Part shown: positions 23,902 through 33,476 of the stretch, in pieces
Layout of the letters: each line of letters begins with the position of its first letter
Position numbering within the stretch: the first letter of the stretch is position 1
DNA from: Thiobacillus denitrificans
Lineage (GTDB): Bacteria > Pseudomonadota > Gammaproteobacteria > Burkholderiales > Thiobacillaceae
Direction: 5' to 3'
DNA: 49,799 nt
NCBI GenBank assembly: GCA_002424845.1
Contig: DILD01000020.1
Location: 1 to 49,799 of the forward strand
Made by a program: the position numbers and the translations under genes
The notes under the pieces: model-generated
The model's database searches: none
Told to the model about the DNA's origin: nothing
The model's input: the letters and a program-made list of their open reading frames with translations, nothing else

Positions 23902-24389
23902 GTGCGCTCGACATCATTGTGCTGCTGGTGCTGCTCTTCACGGTGGTGCGCGGCCTGATGCGCGGTCTGGTCGATACGCTGTTTTCGCTGGCGGCCTGGG
24001 CACTGGCGTTCGTGTCGGGCAAGTGGGGCGCATTGATGGTCGCGCCGATGCTGCCGGTCGGTTCGGAAAATCCGGCGATTCGCTATTTCGCCGGTTTTGC
24101 GGTGATTTTTCTGCTGGTGCTGATCGGCGTATTGTTGCTGGGCCATCTGCTGGGCTCGCTGGTCAAGGCCATCGGTCTGGGGGGGGCGGACAAGGCGCTG
24201 GGCGGGGTGCTGGGGCTGGCCAAGGGAATGGCGATTCTGGTTGGGCTGACGCTGGCGGCCGGGTTGACCACGCTGCCGCGTACCGATTTCTGGAAGCATG
24301 CCCTGTTGTCGGGCAAGCTGCAGTCGATGACACAGCACGTCTTGCCGCTGGTGCCGGCAGACGTGGCGCAACATGTTCGTTTCGAATAA
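23898..24389 (+). CDS. cvpA: CvpA family membrane protein
   Basis: Protein of 163 residues with four hydrophobic helices and the family N-terminus MSALDIIVLLVLLFTVVRGL followed by RGLVDTLFSLAAWALAF. CvpA was found through colicin V production; members are needed for envelope integrity under some stresses, but the mechanism is unclear. GTG start, overlapping dedD by 4 bases. It lies 22 bp before purF, as in E. coli. Confidence 0.92.
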   Translation: MSALDIIVLLVLLFTVVRGLMRGLVDTLFSLAAWALAFVSGKWGALMVAPMLPVGSENPAIRYFAGFAVIFLLVLIGVLLLGHLLGSLVKAIGLGGADKALGGVLGLAKGMAILVGLTLAAGLTTLPRTDFWKHALLSGKLQSMTQHVLPLVPADVAQHVRFE

Positions 24390-24411
24390 TTTTTATGGAT
24401 AGGTGCACAGC

Positions 24412-25931
<1,520 letters not shown>

Positions 25932-25932
<1 letters not shown>

Positions 25933-27104
25933 TGGAAAACGACTACGACCTTGAAACCCTGGCGGTGCGTGCCGGCACCGTGCGCAGTCAGTTCAACGAG
26001 CACTCGGAGGCGATATTCCTCACCTCGAGTTTCGTGTTCGGCAGCGCGGCCGAAGCGGCCGCGCGCTTCAAGGGCGAGCAGCCCGGCCCGATCTACGCAC
26101 GCTTCACCAACCCCACCGTGCAGATGATGGAGGCGCGGCTGGCCGCGCTGGAGGGCGCCGAGCGCTGTGTCGCGTTCGCGTCCGGCATGGCCTCGATCCT
26201 GGCGACGGTGATGGGGCTGATGAAGGCGGGCGAGCATGTCGTCGCCTCGCGTTCGATTTTCGGCTCCACCGTCCAGCTGTTTTCCAACATCCTCGGCCGC
26301 TTCGGTATCGAGACGACCTATGTGTCGCCCACCGATCCGGCGGAATGGCGCGCGGCGGTGAAACCGAACACGAAGCTGTTTTTCGTCGAGTCGCCGTCGA
26401 ACCCGTTGACCGAAGTGAGCGACATCCGCGCGCTGGCGGACATTGCGCACGAGGCAGACGCGTGGCTCGCGGTCGACAACTGCTTTTGCTCGCCGGCCCT
26501 GCAGAAGCCGCTCGAGCTGGGCGCCGACATCGTGATCCATTCCGCCACCAAGTACCTCGACGGGCAGGGCAGGGTGCTCGGCGGCGCGGTATTGGGCAGC
26601 CAGGCCCTGATGGAAGGCGTCTACACCTTCCTGCGCACCGCCGGCCCGACGCTGTCGGCATTCAACGCCTGGGTCATTCTGAAGGGCATGGAAACACTCT
26701 CGCTGCGCATGGAGGCGCATTCGAGGAATGCGCTGGCGCTGGCGCAATGGCTGGAAGCGCAGCCGGCAGTGACGCGCGTGTGGTATCCCGGTCTGCCGTC
26801 GCATCCGCAGCATCAATTGGCGATGGCGCAGCAGAAAACCGGCGGCGGCATCGTCGCGTTCGAGCTGAAGGGTGGCCAGACGGCCGCGTGGAAGTTGATC
26901 GATTCGACCAAAATGCTGTCGATCACCGCCAACCTGGGCGATACCAAGACCACCATCACCCATCCGTCCACCACCACCCACAGCCGCATGACGCCCGAGC
27001 AGCGCGAGGCGGCGGGCATCCGTGACGGGCTGGTGCGTATTGCTGTGGGTCTGGAATCGCTGGCGGATATCCAGGCGGATCTGGCGCGCGGGCTGGCGGA
27101 ATGA
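25932..27104 (+). CDS. metZ: O-succinylhomoserine sulfhydrylase
   Basis: Protein of 390 residues of the Cys/Met-metabolism PLP family. The PLP lysine is Lys207 in HSATKYLDGQGRVLGG; the cofactor-binding YARFTNPTVQMMEARLA and FVESPSNPLTEVSDI are typical of MetZ. It makes homocysteine directly from O-succinylhomoserine and sulfide. The purF-metZ order is seen in many betaproteobacteria and pseudomonads. ATG 25932 overlaps the purF stop (TGATG), so translation is likely coupled. A TTG one codon upstream is an alternative start. Confidence 0.94.
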
Positions 27105-27754
27105 AGGCGCTGCTCGGCCTGCTGGCGCTGGCCGCCGGTTTGGCCCAGGCGGCCGACATGAGCGTGGTTCGCTATATCGATCAGGACCCTGGCGATCCGC
27201 CTTATGCGACGCGCATTCTCGTTACGGCGGATTTCATGCGCATGGACAGCGGCGAGGACGATGGCGATTTCATTTTGCTGGATCGGCGCAAGCAGACGGT
27301 GATCAATGTCATGCGTGGCAATCAGCTGGCGCTGGTCTTCACTCCCGGCGAACTGCCTGCCAGGCCCGCTGGCTGGAAGCCCCGGCTCGACGTGCAGTCA
27401 GGCGCCCCGGGCACACAGCGCTTCAGTCTGGTGGTCAACGGGATGGCATGCAGCGAGGGCGTGGCCGCCCGGGTTGCCGCGCCGGATGTGGCACGTGCCA
27501 TGGCTGAACTGAAAGCCGTGCTGGCGGCGACGCAGTATCGCGTGTGGCAGGCGACGCCGCCCGAGTTGCAGCACGACTGCGATCTGGCGAATCAGGTCTG
27601 GGAATCGGGAATCACGCTCAAGCTTGGCTTGCCGCTTGAAGAACGGGAGTTCAGCGGGCGCACCCGACAGTTTGAGTATCACTCGAGTCAGCCCGACCGG
27701 CCAGAGCTTTTTCGTGTGCCGGAGGGCATGCCGACCGTCGCGGCGGCTTCATAA
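27101..27754 (+). CDS. Secreted hypothetical protein
   Basis: Protein of 217 residues with a signal peptide (MKALLGLLALAAGLAQA, cut near residue 18). The mature domain is mostly beta (ATRILVTADFMRMDSGEDDGD, FILLDRRKQTVINVM), with two Cys (MACSEG and LQHDCD) that could form a disulfide. I do not recognise a family with certainty. It overlaps metZ by 4 bases (ATGA), so it belongs to that transcript, and converges on lpxH with a 6-base overlap of the stops. Periplasmic location is the only firm inference. Confidence 0.8.
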   Translation: MKALLGLLALAAGLAQAADMSVVRYIDQDPGDPPYATRILVTADFMRMDSGEDDGDFILLDRRKQTVINVMRGNQLALVFTPGELPARPAGWKPRLDVQSGAPGTQRFSLVVNGMACSEGVAARVAAPDVARAMAELKAVLAATQYRVWQATPPELQHDCDLANQVWESGITLKLGLPLEEREFSGRTRQFEYHSSQPDRPELFRVPEGMPTVAAAS

Positions 27755-28480
27755 GCTTTCCACTCTGAGCGCGCAGCCGTCCGCGTCGCATACCACATAG
27801 CCCCAGCGGGCATACCAGTCCGGCAGCACCCAGCGTTCGCAGTCCTGACCGTCGACCGCATGGGCATGTTGTGCCGGCCGATGGGTATGGCCGTGGATCA
27901 GGCGGCAGACCTTGTGTTGGCGCAGCACGCGCACCACCTCGGCAGCATTCACATCCATGATTTCGGCAGGTTTTCCGGCCTTGGCCGATTCGCTGCCGGC
28001 GCGCGCCTGGCGTGCCAGGCGGCGGCGCCAGGCAAAGGGCAGGCGCCGTAGCAGCGCCCGTGCCAGCGGATGTCGAACGCGCCGCCTGAAGGCCTGGTAG
28101 GCGGTGTCATCCGTGCACAGTGTGTCGCCGTGCATCAGCAGCGTCGGCGTGCCGTAGAGGTCGATCCGGGTGGGGTCGGCCAGCAGTGTCATGCCGGATT
28201 GCGCGGCGTAGCGTTCGGCCAGCATGAAATCGCGGTTGCCGTGCATGAAAAAGACTGGCGTGCCGGCTGCCGTCAGCGCCTTCAGCCGAACGGCGGTATC
28301 GCGTGCCACCTGCTCGTCGTGGTCGTCGCCGATCCAGGCTTCGAACAGGTCGCCGAGGAGGTAGAGCGCATCCGCGCCGGCGGCTGCTTCATCCAGAAAA
28401 CGAAAAAAACGCCCGGTGGCGACCGGGCGTTCGTCAGTCAGGTGCAGGTCGGCGACAAAAAAAGTGCGGCCGGCCTTCAC
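27749..28480 (-). CDS. lpxH: UDP-2,3-diacylglucosamine diphosphatase
   Basis: Protein of 243 residues, a calcineurin-like metallophosphatase that hydrolyses UDP-2,3-diacylglucosamine to lipid X in lipid A synthesis. Metal-binding motifs are all present: FVADLHL, LLGDLFEAWIGDD, MHGNRDF, LMHGDT and IHGHTHRP. GTG 28480 is the only start that keeps FFVADLHL near the N-terminus. It follows ppiB by 8 bp. Its first codons coincide with two strong hairpins, each followed by a run of U in the mRNA (28457-28489 and 28403-28431). Confidence 0.96.
   Translation of the reverse strand: MKAGRTFFVADLHLTDERPVATGRFFRFLDEAAAGADALYLLGDLFEAWIGDDHDEQVARDTAVRLKALTAAGTPVFFMHGNRDFMLAERYAAQSGMTLLADPTRIDLYGTPTLLMHGDTLCTDDTAYQAFRRRVRHPLARALLRRLPFAWRRRLARQARAGSESAKAGKPAEIMDVNAAEVVRVLRQHKVCRLIHGHTHRPAQHAHAVDGQDCERWVLPDWYARWGYVVCDADGCALRVESL
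28403..28431 (-). terminator. Terminator-like hairpin inside lpxH codons 17-26
   Basis: In the direction of transcription: a perfect 10-bp stem (AACGCCCGGT / ACCGGGCGTT) with a four-base loop CGCC, running directly into seven T. It encodes part of ERPVATGRFFRF of LpxH. Structurally it is an intrinsic terminator, but it lies in coding sequence, where translating ribosomes would suppress it. Confidence 0.55.
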
Positions 28481-28489
28481 GGGCGCACT
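28457..28489 (-). terminator. Terminator-like hairpin over the lpxH start codon
   Basis: In the direction of transcription: AGTGCG-C-CCG, loop TGAAGGC, then CGG-C-CGCACT followed by T6. The stem is 6 plus 3 bp with one C.C mismatch. It begins at the last base of the ppiB stop codon and covers the GTG of lpxH, so it could end ppiB transcripts or hide the lpxH start. Confidence 0.5.
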
Positions 28490-28980
28490 CAGACGATTTC
28501 CGCCTGGGTGATGACGACGTCCTCGAGCGGAACGTCCTGATGACCGGCACGGTTGCCCGTCTTCACTTTCTTGATCTTGTCGACCACGTCCATGCCTTCG
28601 ACCACTTTCCCGAACACGGCGTAGCCATAACCCTGGGGAGTGGGGGCGGTGAAGTTGAGGAAGCTGTTGTTGGCGACGTTGATGAAAAATTGCGCCGTGG
28701 CCGAATTGGGGTTGGGCGTGCGCGCCATGGCGATGGTATAGGCTTCATTCTTGAGGCCGTTGGACGCTTCGTTTTCGATCATGTCGCGGGTGGGCTTCTG
28801 GGTCATGCCCGGCTCGAAGCCGCCGCCCTGGATCATGAAGCCGTCAATCACGCGATGGAAAATCGTGCCGTTGAAAAAACCATCACGAACGTATTGCAGA
28901 AAGTTTTCCACCGTTTTCGGGGCTTTTTCAGCGTCGAGTTCGAGGGTGATGATGCCGTGATTGGTGTGCAGCTTGACCAT
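28489..28980 (-). CDS. ppiB: Cytoplasmic peptidyl-prolyl cis-trans isomerase (cyclophilin)
   Basis: Protein of 163 residues, a compact cyclophilin: VKLHTNHGIITLELDAEKAP, FHRVIDGFMIQGGGF with catalytic Arg and Phe, then NSATAQFFINVANNSFL and YAVFGKVVEGMDVVDKI. There is no signal peptide, so it is the cytoplasmic PpiB type. ATG 28980 begins the domain directly; an in-frame ATG at 29028 would add 16 unrelated residues. It lies between the TPR protein gene and lpxH on the minus strand. Confidence 0.96.
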   Translation of the reverse strand: MVKLHTNHGIITLELDAEKAPKTVENFLQYVRDGFFNGTIFHRVIDGFMIQGGGFEPGMTQKPTRDMIENEASNGLKNEAYTIAMARTPNPNSATAQFFINVANNSFLNFTAPTPQGYGYAVFGKVVEGMDVVDKIKKVKTGNRAGHQDVPLEDVVITQAEIV

Positions 28981-29062
28981 GAGTAGTTTGCGTCCTGAAA
29001 TTGAAGTGGGTGAATGATATCCCGGCATCTGCTTTCATGACACCGGGACGGGTGGCCGGGGT

Positions 29063-29668
29063 TTATCTTTCCTGTGCCCAGGAAGGGTCTGGCGCGGTCT
29101 GGGGCTCAATCCGGATCGACTGGGTTGCGGCGGGCTTGAGCGTCTGGTCCGCAAGCAGGGTTCGCATCAGTTTGAGCTTGGCTTGCGCGGTCGCATTCCC
29201 GCTGTCCAGCGCCAACGCCGTTTCATACGCTTCCGATGCCATTCGGGCGCGAATATCCCCCAGGTTTTCGTATGCGGTGGCATATCCCGGGTGGGCGCGG
29301 ATGGCCATTTCCAGCGAATACAGGGCCGTCTGGTAGCGGCCATGCGCGGCGTGGATCACGGCCAGATTGTTGTAAGGTTCGGGCAGTTCCGGGTAATCCT
29401 CGGTCAGCGCGCCGAATATCTCGATGGCTTCGTCTGGCCTGTCCTGGTCGGCGAGAATCAGACCCTTGATAAAGCGTACCTGCGCGTCCCGCGGATTCCG
29501 GGCGAGGTAACGGTCGGCGGACTCAAGTGCGCCGACGAGGTCGCCCTGCTGGAATTGCAGCCGGATTTCTTCGATTCCGGCGGCGAGTGCGGGGGAGGAA
29601 GCGAGCATCGCGCCGGCAATCAAGGCAGCGAAGAAACGTGGCAGGGCCATATGATATGCTCGGTTCAT
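29063..29668 (-). CDS. Exported tetratricopeptide-repeat protein
   Basis: About 201 residues: a signal peptide (ALPRFFAALIAGAMLASSPA, cut after ALAA) and then consecutive TPR units: EEIRLQFQQGDLVGALESAD, VRFIKGLILADQDRPDEAIE, EPYNNLAVIHAAHGRYQTAL and a last one ending in ATAYENLGDI. The C-terminal tail is Pro/Gln-rich and disordered. It is likely a periplasmic adaptor; the partner is unknown. The start is uncertain: ATG 29686, 29668 or 29650 are possible and none has a clear ribosome binding site. It is first in a probable operon with ppiB and lpxH and is divergent from cysS. Confidence 0.85.
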   Translation of the reverse strand: MNRAYHMALPRFFAALIAGAMLASSPALAAGIEEIRLQFQQGDLVGALESADRYLARNPRDAQVRFIKGLILADQDRPDEAIEIFGALTEDYPELPEPYNNLAVIHAAHGRYQTALYSLEMAIRAHPGYATAYENLGDIRARMASEAYETALALDSGNATAQAKLKLMRTLLADQTLKPAATQSIRIEPQTAPDPSWAQER

Positions 29669-29771
29669 CTCTTTAAAGACAGCCATTCTAGCAAGTTCGA
29701 TCTGGCTGAGACAGTCGGCGAATCGCTGGATTTCCGTAAGCTCTTATCTCGTCCATAGTCCGATTTCATTC

Positions 29772-31139
29772 ATGTTGCACATCACCAACTCTCTTACCCG
29801 CGCCAAGGAAGCTTTCGTTCCGATCACCCCGGGGCGGGTCCGCATGTACGTTTGCGGCATGACCGTATATGACCTGTGTCACTTGGGGCATGCGCGCGTA
29901 TTCGTGGTGTTCGACATGGTGACGCGCTGGCTGCGTGCCAGCGGCTACCAGGTCGAATATGTCAGGAATATTACTGACATCGACGACAAGATCATCAAGC
30001 GCGCGCAGGAAAATGCTGAAACGCCAGCCGCGCTGACCGGGCGTTTCATCGAGGCCATGCATGAGGATGAGCGTGCGCTTGGCGTGCTGCCGCCCGACCA
30101 CGAGCCGCGCGCCACCGAATACGTGGCGCAGATGCTGGCGCTGATCGAGCAGTTGATCCGTAATGGCCTGGCCTACCCGGCCCCGAATGGCGACGTCTAC
30201 TACAGCGTGCGGGGCTTCCCGACCTATGGCCGCCTGTCCGGCAAAAGTCTCGACGAGTTGCGCGCAGGTGAACGGGTGGACGTCGATCCCAACAAGCGCG
30301 ATCCGATGGATTTCGTCTTGTGGAAAGCCGCCAAACCGGGTGAGCCGGCATGGGCGTCTCCCTGGGGGCCGGGGCGTCCTGGCTGGCACATCGAGTGCTC
30401 GGCGATGAGTGCCGACCTGCTCGGCAAGCACTTCGATATCCACGGCGGCGGGCAGGATCTGCAATTCCCGCACCATGAAAACGAGATTGCCCAATCCGAA
30501 GGTGCGCACGGCTGCACGTTCGTCAATTACTGGCTGCACAACGGTTTTGTCCGGGTGGACAACGAAAAGATGTCCAAGTCGCTGGGCAATTTCTTCACCA
30601 TTCGCGAGGTGCTGAAACAATACGATGCGGAAGTGGTGCGCTTTTTCATCCTGCGCGCGCACTACCGCAGCCCGCTGAACTATTCGGACGCCCATCTGGA
30701 CGATGCCCGCAGCGCATTGACGCGCCTCTACACTGCGCTGAAGCTCGTGCCTGCAACGACGGCCGCGCCAGACTGGACCCAACCGGCCGCGCAGCGCTTC
30801 CGCGCGGCGATGGATGACGACTTCAATACGCCGGAAGCCCTGGCGGTGTTGTTCGACCTGGCTGGCGAGGCCAACCGGGGCGATGCCGTCGCGGCGCAGA
30901 CCTTGCGCAGCCTGGGCGGCGTGCTCGGCCTGCTTCAGCGCGATACGGCAGACTTTCTGCAGGCCGGGCGCGCGCCCGGCAGTTTGGCCGAAGCCGAGAT
31001 CGAGGCGCTGATTGCCGCGCGCCGGGCTGCACGCCAGGCAAAGAATTTCGCCGAATCCGACCGTATCCGCGATGAACTCGCGGCAGCGGGCATCGTGCTT
31101 GAAGACGGGGCGGGCGGAACCACCTGGCGCCGCGCCTGA
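29772..31139 (+). CDS. cysS: Cysteinyl-tRNA synthetase
   Basis: Protein of 455 residues, class Ia synthetase. The HIGH-type motif is CHLGHARV (about residue 37), the KMSKS motif is KMSKSLGN (about 265), and the zinc ligands include Cys28 (VCGMT), the Cys in HIECSAM and His in PHHENEI. It charges tRNA-Cys with cysteine. The start ATG 29772 gives the usual N-terminus MLHITNSLTRAKEAFVPI. It is divergent from the TPR-ppiB-lpxH unit, with about 100 bp between for two promoters. Confidence 0.97.
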   Translation: MLHITNSLTRAKEAFVPITPGRVRMYVCGMTVYDLCHLGHARVFVVFDMVTRWLRASGYQVEYVRNITDIDDKIIKRAQENAETPAALTGRFIEAMHEDERALGVLPPDHEPRATEYVAQMLALIEQLIRNGLAYPAPNGDVYYSVRGFPTYGRLSGKSLDELRAGERVDVDPNKRDPMDFVLWKAAKPGEPAWASPWGPGRPGWHIECSAMSADLLGKHFDIHGGGQDLQFPHHENEIAQSEGAHGCTFVNYWLHNGFVRVDNEKMSKSLGNFFTIREVLKQYDAEVVRFFILRAHYRSPLNYSDAHLDDARSALTRLYTALKLVPATTAAPDWTQPAAQRFRAAMDDDFNTPEALAVLFDLAGEANRGDAVAAQTLRSLGGVLGLLQRDTADFLQAGRAPGSLAEAEIEALIAARRAARQAKNFAESDRIRDELAAAGIVLEDGAGGTTWRRA

Positions 31140-31151
31140 TCCGGCCCCGGC

Positions 31152-31607
31152 ATGACTGCGGATAACCTGGTCCTGGTCGGTGCTGGCGGCTGGCTGCACC
31201 CGCATTGGCAGGGCGGTTTCTATCCCGCCGACCTGCCTGATGACTGGCGGCTGTCTTATTACAACACCCAGTTTCAAGCGGTTTATCTGCCGGCCGCCAT
31301 CTGGCAGGCAGCTTCGGCGCCGCTATGGGAGCAGTGGCTGAACGATACCCAGGACAGCTTCCGCTTCGTGCTTGAGCCGGGGGACGCCGCGTTGGCCATG
31401 CCGGCCTCGGCGCGCGTGGTGTTGGCCACGCCGGCCTGGCAGGCGGCCCATGTCTGGTGGCTGGACGAGATGCCTGACCTGCGCCGGTTGGCGCAACGCA
31501 TCACCCGGCAGGCGGCGACTGGCGACCCTCTGTACGTGTTCAGCCGAAGCGGAGACCTTGGCTTGCTGGAGCAGGCCGCGACCCTTAAGCAGGTGATGGG
31601 CTACTAG
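31152..31607 (+). CDS. Short DUF72-like protein
   Basis: Protein of 151 residues. Its N-terminus (VGAGGWLHPHWQGGFYPADL, then LSYYNTQFQAVYLPA) matches the start of DUF72 proteins, a TIM-barrel-like family of unknown function, and its end (GDPLYVFSRSGDLGLLEQAA) resembles their C-terminus. Normal members have 240-300 residues, so the middle is shortened. It follows cysS by 12 bp and is probably co-transcribed. Its TAG stop is part of the CTAG that flanks a MITE-like element, but the protein itself is not obviously cut by it. Confidence 0.65.
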   Translation: MTADNLVLVGAGGWLHPHWQGGFYPADLPDDWRLSYYNTQFQAVYLPAAIWQAASAPLWEQWLNDTQDSFRFVLEPGDAALAMPASARVVLATPAWQAAHVWWLDEMPDLRRLAQRITRQAATGDPLYVFSRSGDLGLLEQAATLKQVMGY

Positions 31608-31771
31608 CAGCCTGTCGGACTTGAAGTAAATCGGCTGCAAATCCGCCTGGCCGGTTCATATTTCGCCGCTTTCTTGGGCAATAGAACGACTATTGCCCGG
31701 CGAAATCGTCAAAATCCGCCCTCGCCCAGCCGAATTTTCGCTTCGATTCTTCAAGTCCGACAGGCTGCTAG
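31604..31771. mobile_element. MITE-like element, 168 bp, with 23-bp terminal inverted repeats
   Basis: The ends at 31604-31626 and 31749-31771 are perfect inverted repeats starting CTAGCAGCCTGTCGGACTT. The outer CTAG on both sides may be a 4-bp target duplication. Inside, GGGCAATAG (about 31677) pairs with CTATTGCCC, flanked by TTTCGCCG / CGGCGAAA, and further pairing lets the whole element fold. It has no coding capacity. It sits between the DUF72-like gene and the mla operon. Confidence 0.85.
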
Positions 31772-31842
31772 GGGGTGAATTGGGTGTTTTGGTCCGGGCA
31801 AAAAACACCAGGCTCCCGGCTGTCGTGGTCGACCGGCTCCGG

Positions 31843-31865
31843 TAGAATGTCTGCCTTAACAGACA
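31843..31865 (+). promoter_or_regulatory. Putative mla promoter -10 box with adjoining palindrome
   Basis: TAGAAT (31843-31848) matches five of six bases of a -10 box, with no convincing -35 box. It runs into the palindrome TGTCTG-CCTTAA-CAGACA (31848-31865), just before the TTG start of mlaF. The palindrome could be an operator or a hairpin near the 5' end of the transcript. Confidence 0.35.
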
Positions 31866-31878
31866 CGGGCAAGATTCT

Positions 31879-32691
31879 TTGCAAAACGACAATCTGGTCG
31901 AAATCGAGAATGTCGAATTTGGCTATGGTGACCGGCCGGTTTTGAAGGGCATCAACCTGAGCGCCCGGCGCGGACAGGTCATTGCCATCATGGGCAGTAG
32001 CGGTTGCGGCAAAACCACTCTTTTGCGTTTGATTGGCGGGCAGATCAGGCCTGGCCGGGGAAGCGTGCGCGTGGCCGGCGAATCGGTGGCCGAGCTCGCC
32101 CCGGCCGACCTGTACCGCCTGCGCCGTAAAATGGGCATGCTGTTCCAGTTCGGCGCGCTGTTTACCGATATCTCGGTGTTCGACAATGTGGCTTTCCCCT
32201 TGCGTGAGCACACCGATCTGCCGCAAGACGCCATCCGCGATCTGGTGCTGATGAAGCTGCATGCGGTGGGGCTGCGCGGTGCCGCCCATCTGATGCCGTC
32301 CGAGCTATCCGGCGGCATGGCACGGCGTGTGGCCCTGGCGCGCGCGATTGCGCTTGATCCCATGCTGGTGATGTATGACGAGCCGTTTGCCGGGCTTGAC
32401 CCCATTTCACTGGGCGTGACCGGCAACCTGATCCGCCGCCTGACCGATACGCTGGGGCTGACTTCGCTGGTGGTGACGCACGATGTGCAGGAGTCGCTCA
32501 AGATCGTCGACTATATTTATTTTGTATCGGAAGGCGTGATCGTCGCCGAGGGGACGGCATCGGAGATCCGGGCATCCGGCCTGCCGTATGTGCACCAGTT
32601 CGTGCATGGCGAGGCCGACGGCCCGGTGCCCTTTCATTATCCGGCGCTGCCCTATGCCGATGATTTGCGACTGGGAAAACAGCGTGCTTAA
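31879..32691 (+). CDS. mlaF: Phospholipid transport ABC ATPase MlaF
   Basis: Protein of 270 residues. Walker A is GSSGCGKTT (about residue 39), the Q-loop is MGMLFQFGALFTDISVFDNV, the signature is LSGGMARRVALARA and Walker B is VMYDEPFAGLDP, followed by a VTHDV switch; these match MlaF. It powers the MlaFEDB complex, which moves phospholipids between inner membrane and periplasm to keep outer-membrane asymmetry. The TTG start at 31879 is the only one that keeps the N-terminus NLVEIENVEF. It overlaps mlaE by 8 bases. Confidence 0.95.
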   Translation: MQNDNLVEIENVEFGYGDRPVLKGINLSARRGQVIAIMGSSGCGKTTLLRLIGGQIRPGRGSVRVAGESVAELAPADLYRLRRKMGMLFQFGALFTDISVFDNVAFPLREHTDLPQDAIRDLVLMKLHAVGLRGAAHLMPSELSGGMARRVALARAIALDPMLVMYDEPFAGLDPISLGVTGNLIRRLTDTLGLTSLVVTHDVQESLKIVDYIYFVSEGVIVAEGTASEIRASGLPYVHQFVHGEADGPVPFHYPALPYADDLRLGKQRA

Positions 32692-33472
32692 ACGATCGAT
32701 CGAGAAACTGGGAAACCGCACCATACAGGCTGTCTGGCGCATCGGTTTTGCCGCCCGCTTCTTCGTGGCGGTGCTGCTGCACTCGGGGACTGCATTTCGC
32801 CGTTTCGGGCTGACCATCCGCGAGATGTACTTCACCGGCGTGTTGTCCCTCATCATCATTCTGGTGTCGGGGCTGTTTGTCGGCATGGTGCTTGGTTTGC
32901 AGGGCTATGAGACCTTGCAGACCTACGGCTCCGAGGAGGCGCTGGGCATTCTGGTGGCGCTGTCCCTCGTGCGCGAACTGGGGCCGGTGGTGGCGGCGTT
33001 GCTGTTCGCCAGCCGGGCCGGATCGGCCATTACGGCTGAAATCGGCCTGATGAAGGCAACCGAGCAGTTGTCTGCCATGGAAATGATGGCGGTCGATCCG
33101 ATCGCTCGCGTGGTGGCGCCGCGCTTCTGGGCCGGGGTGTTTTCCATGCCCTTGCTGGCCGCACTATTCTCGGCGATGGGAATTTTTGGCGGCTACCTGG
33201 TTGGCGTGCAGTTGATCGGGGTGGACGAAGGCGCATTCTGGTCGCAGATGAAGAACGCCGTTGATTTCGAAGAGGATATCCTGAATGGCGTGATCAAGAG
33301 CGTGGTGTTCGGTATCGCCATCACCACCATTGCCCTGTTCGAGGGCTACGACGCGCCACCGACAGCCGAAGGCGTGTCACGCGCCACCACGCGTACCGTG
33401 GTGACCTCCAGCCTGGTTGTGCTGGCGCTGGATTTTGTTTTAACTGCATTCATGTTCCGGGGAATCAGCTAA
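32684..33472 (+). CDS. mlaE: Phospholipid transport permease MlaE
   Basis: Protein of 262 residues with five or six helices. Family motifs: the first amphipathic helix (GNRTIQAVWRIGFAARFF), GMVLGLQGYETLQTYGSEE, VALSLVRELGPVVAALLFA with AGSAITAEIGLMKATEQLSAM (the coupling helix region) and GYDAPPTAEGVSRATTRTVV. MlaE forms the membrane dimer of the MlaFEDB complex. Start GTG 32684, overlapping mlaF by 8 bases. Confidence 0.96.
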   Translation: MLKRSIEKLGNRTIQAVWRIGFAARFFVAVLLHSGTAFRRFGLTIREMYFTGVLSLIIILVSGLFVGMVLGLQGYETLQTYGSEEALGILVALSLVRELGPVVAALLFASRAGSAITAEIGLMKATEQLSAMEMMAVDPIARVVAPRFWAGVFSMPLLAALFSAMGIFGGYLVGVQLIGVDEGAFWSQMKNAVDFEEDILNGVIKSVVFGIAITTIALFEGYDAPPTAEGVSRATTRTVVTSSLVVLALDFVLTAFMFRGIS

Positions 33473-33476
33473 CATC

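Noticed and set aside
24179..24186. G8 run in cvpA
   Set aside because: It encodes part of a Gly-rich membrane segment (GLGGADKALGG) and has no facing C-run. It is a weaker slippage candidate than the fimV tract.
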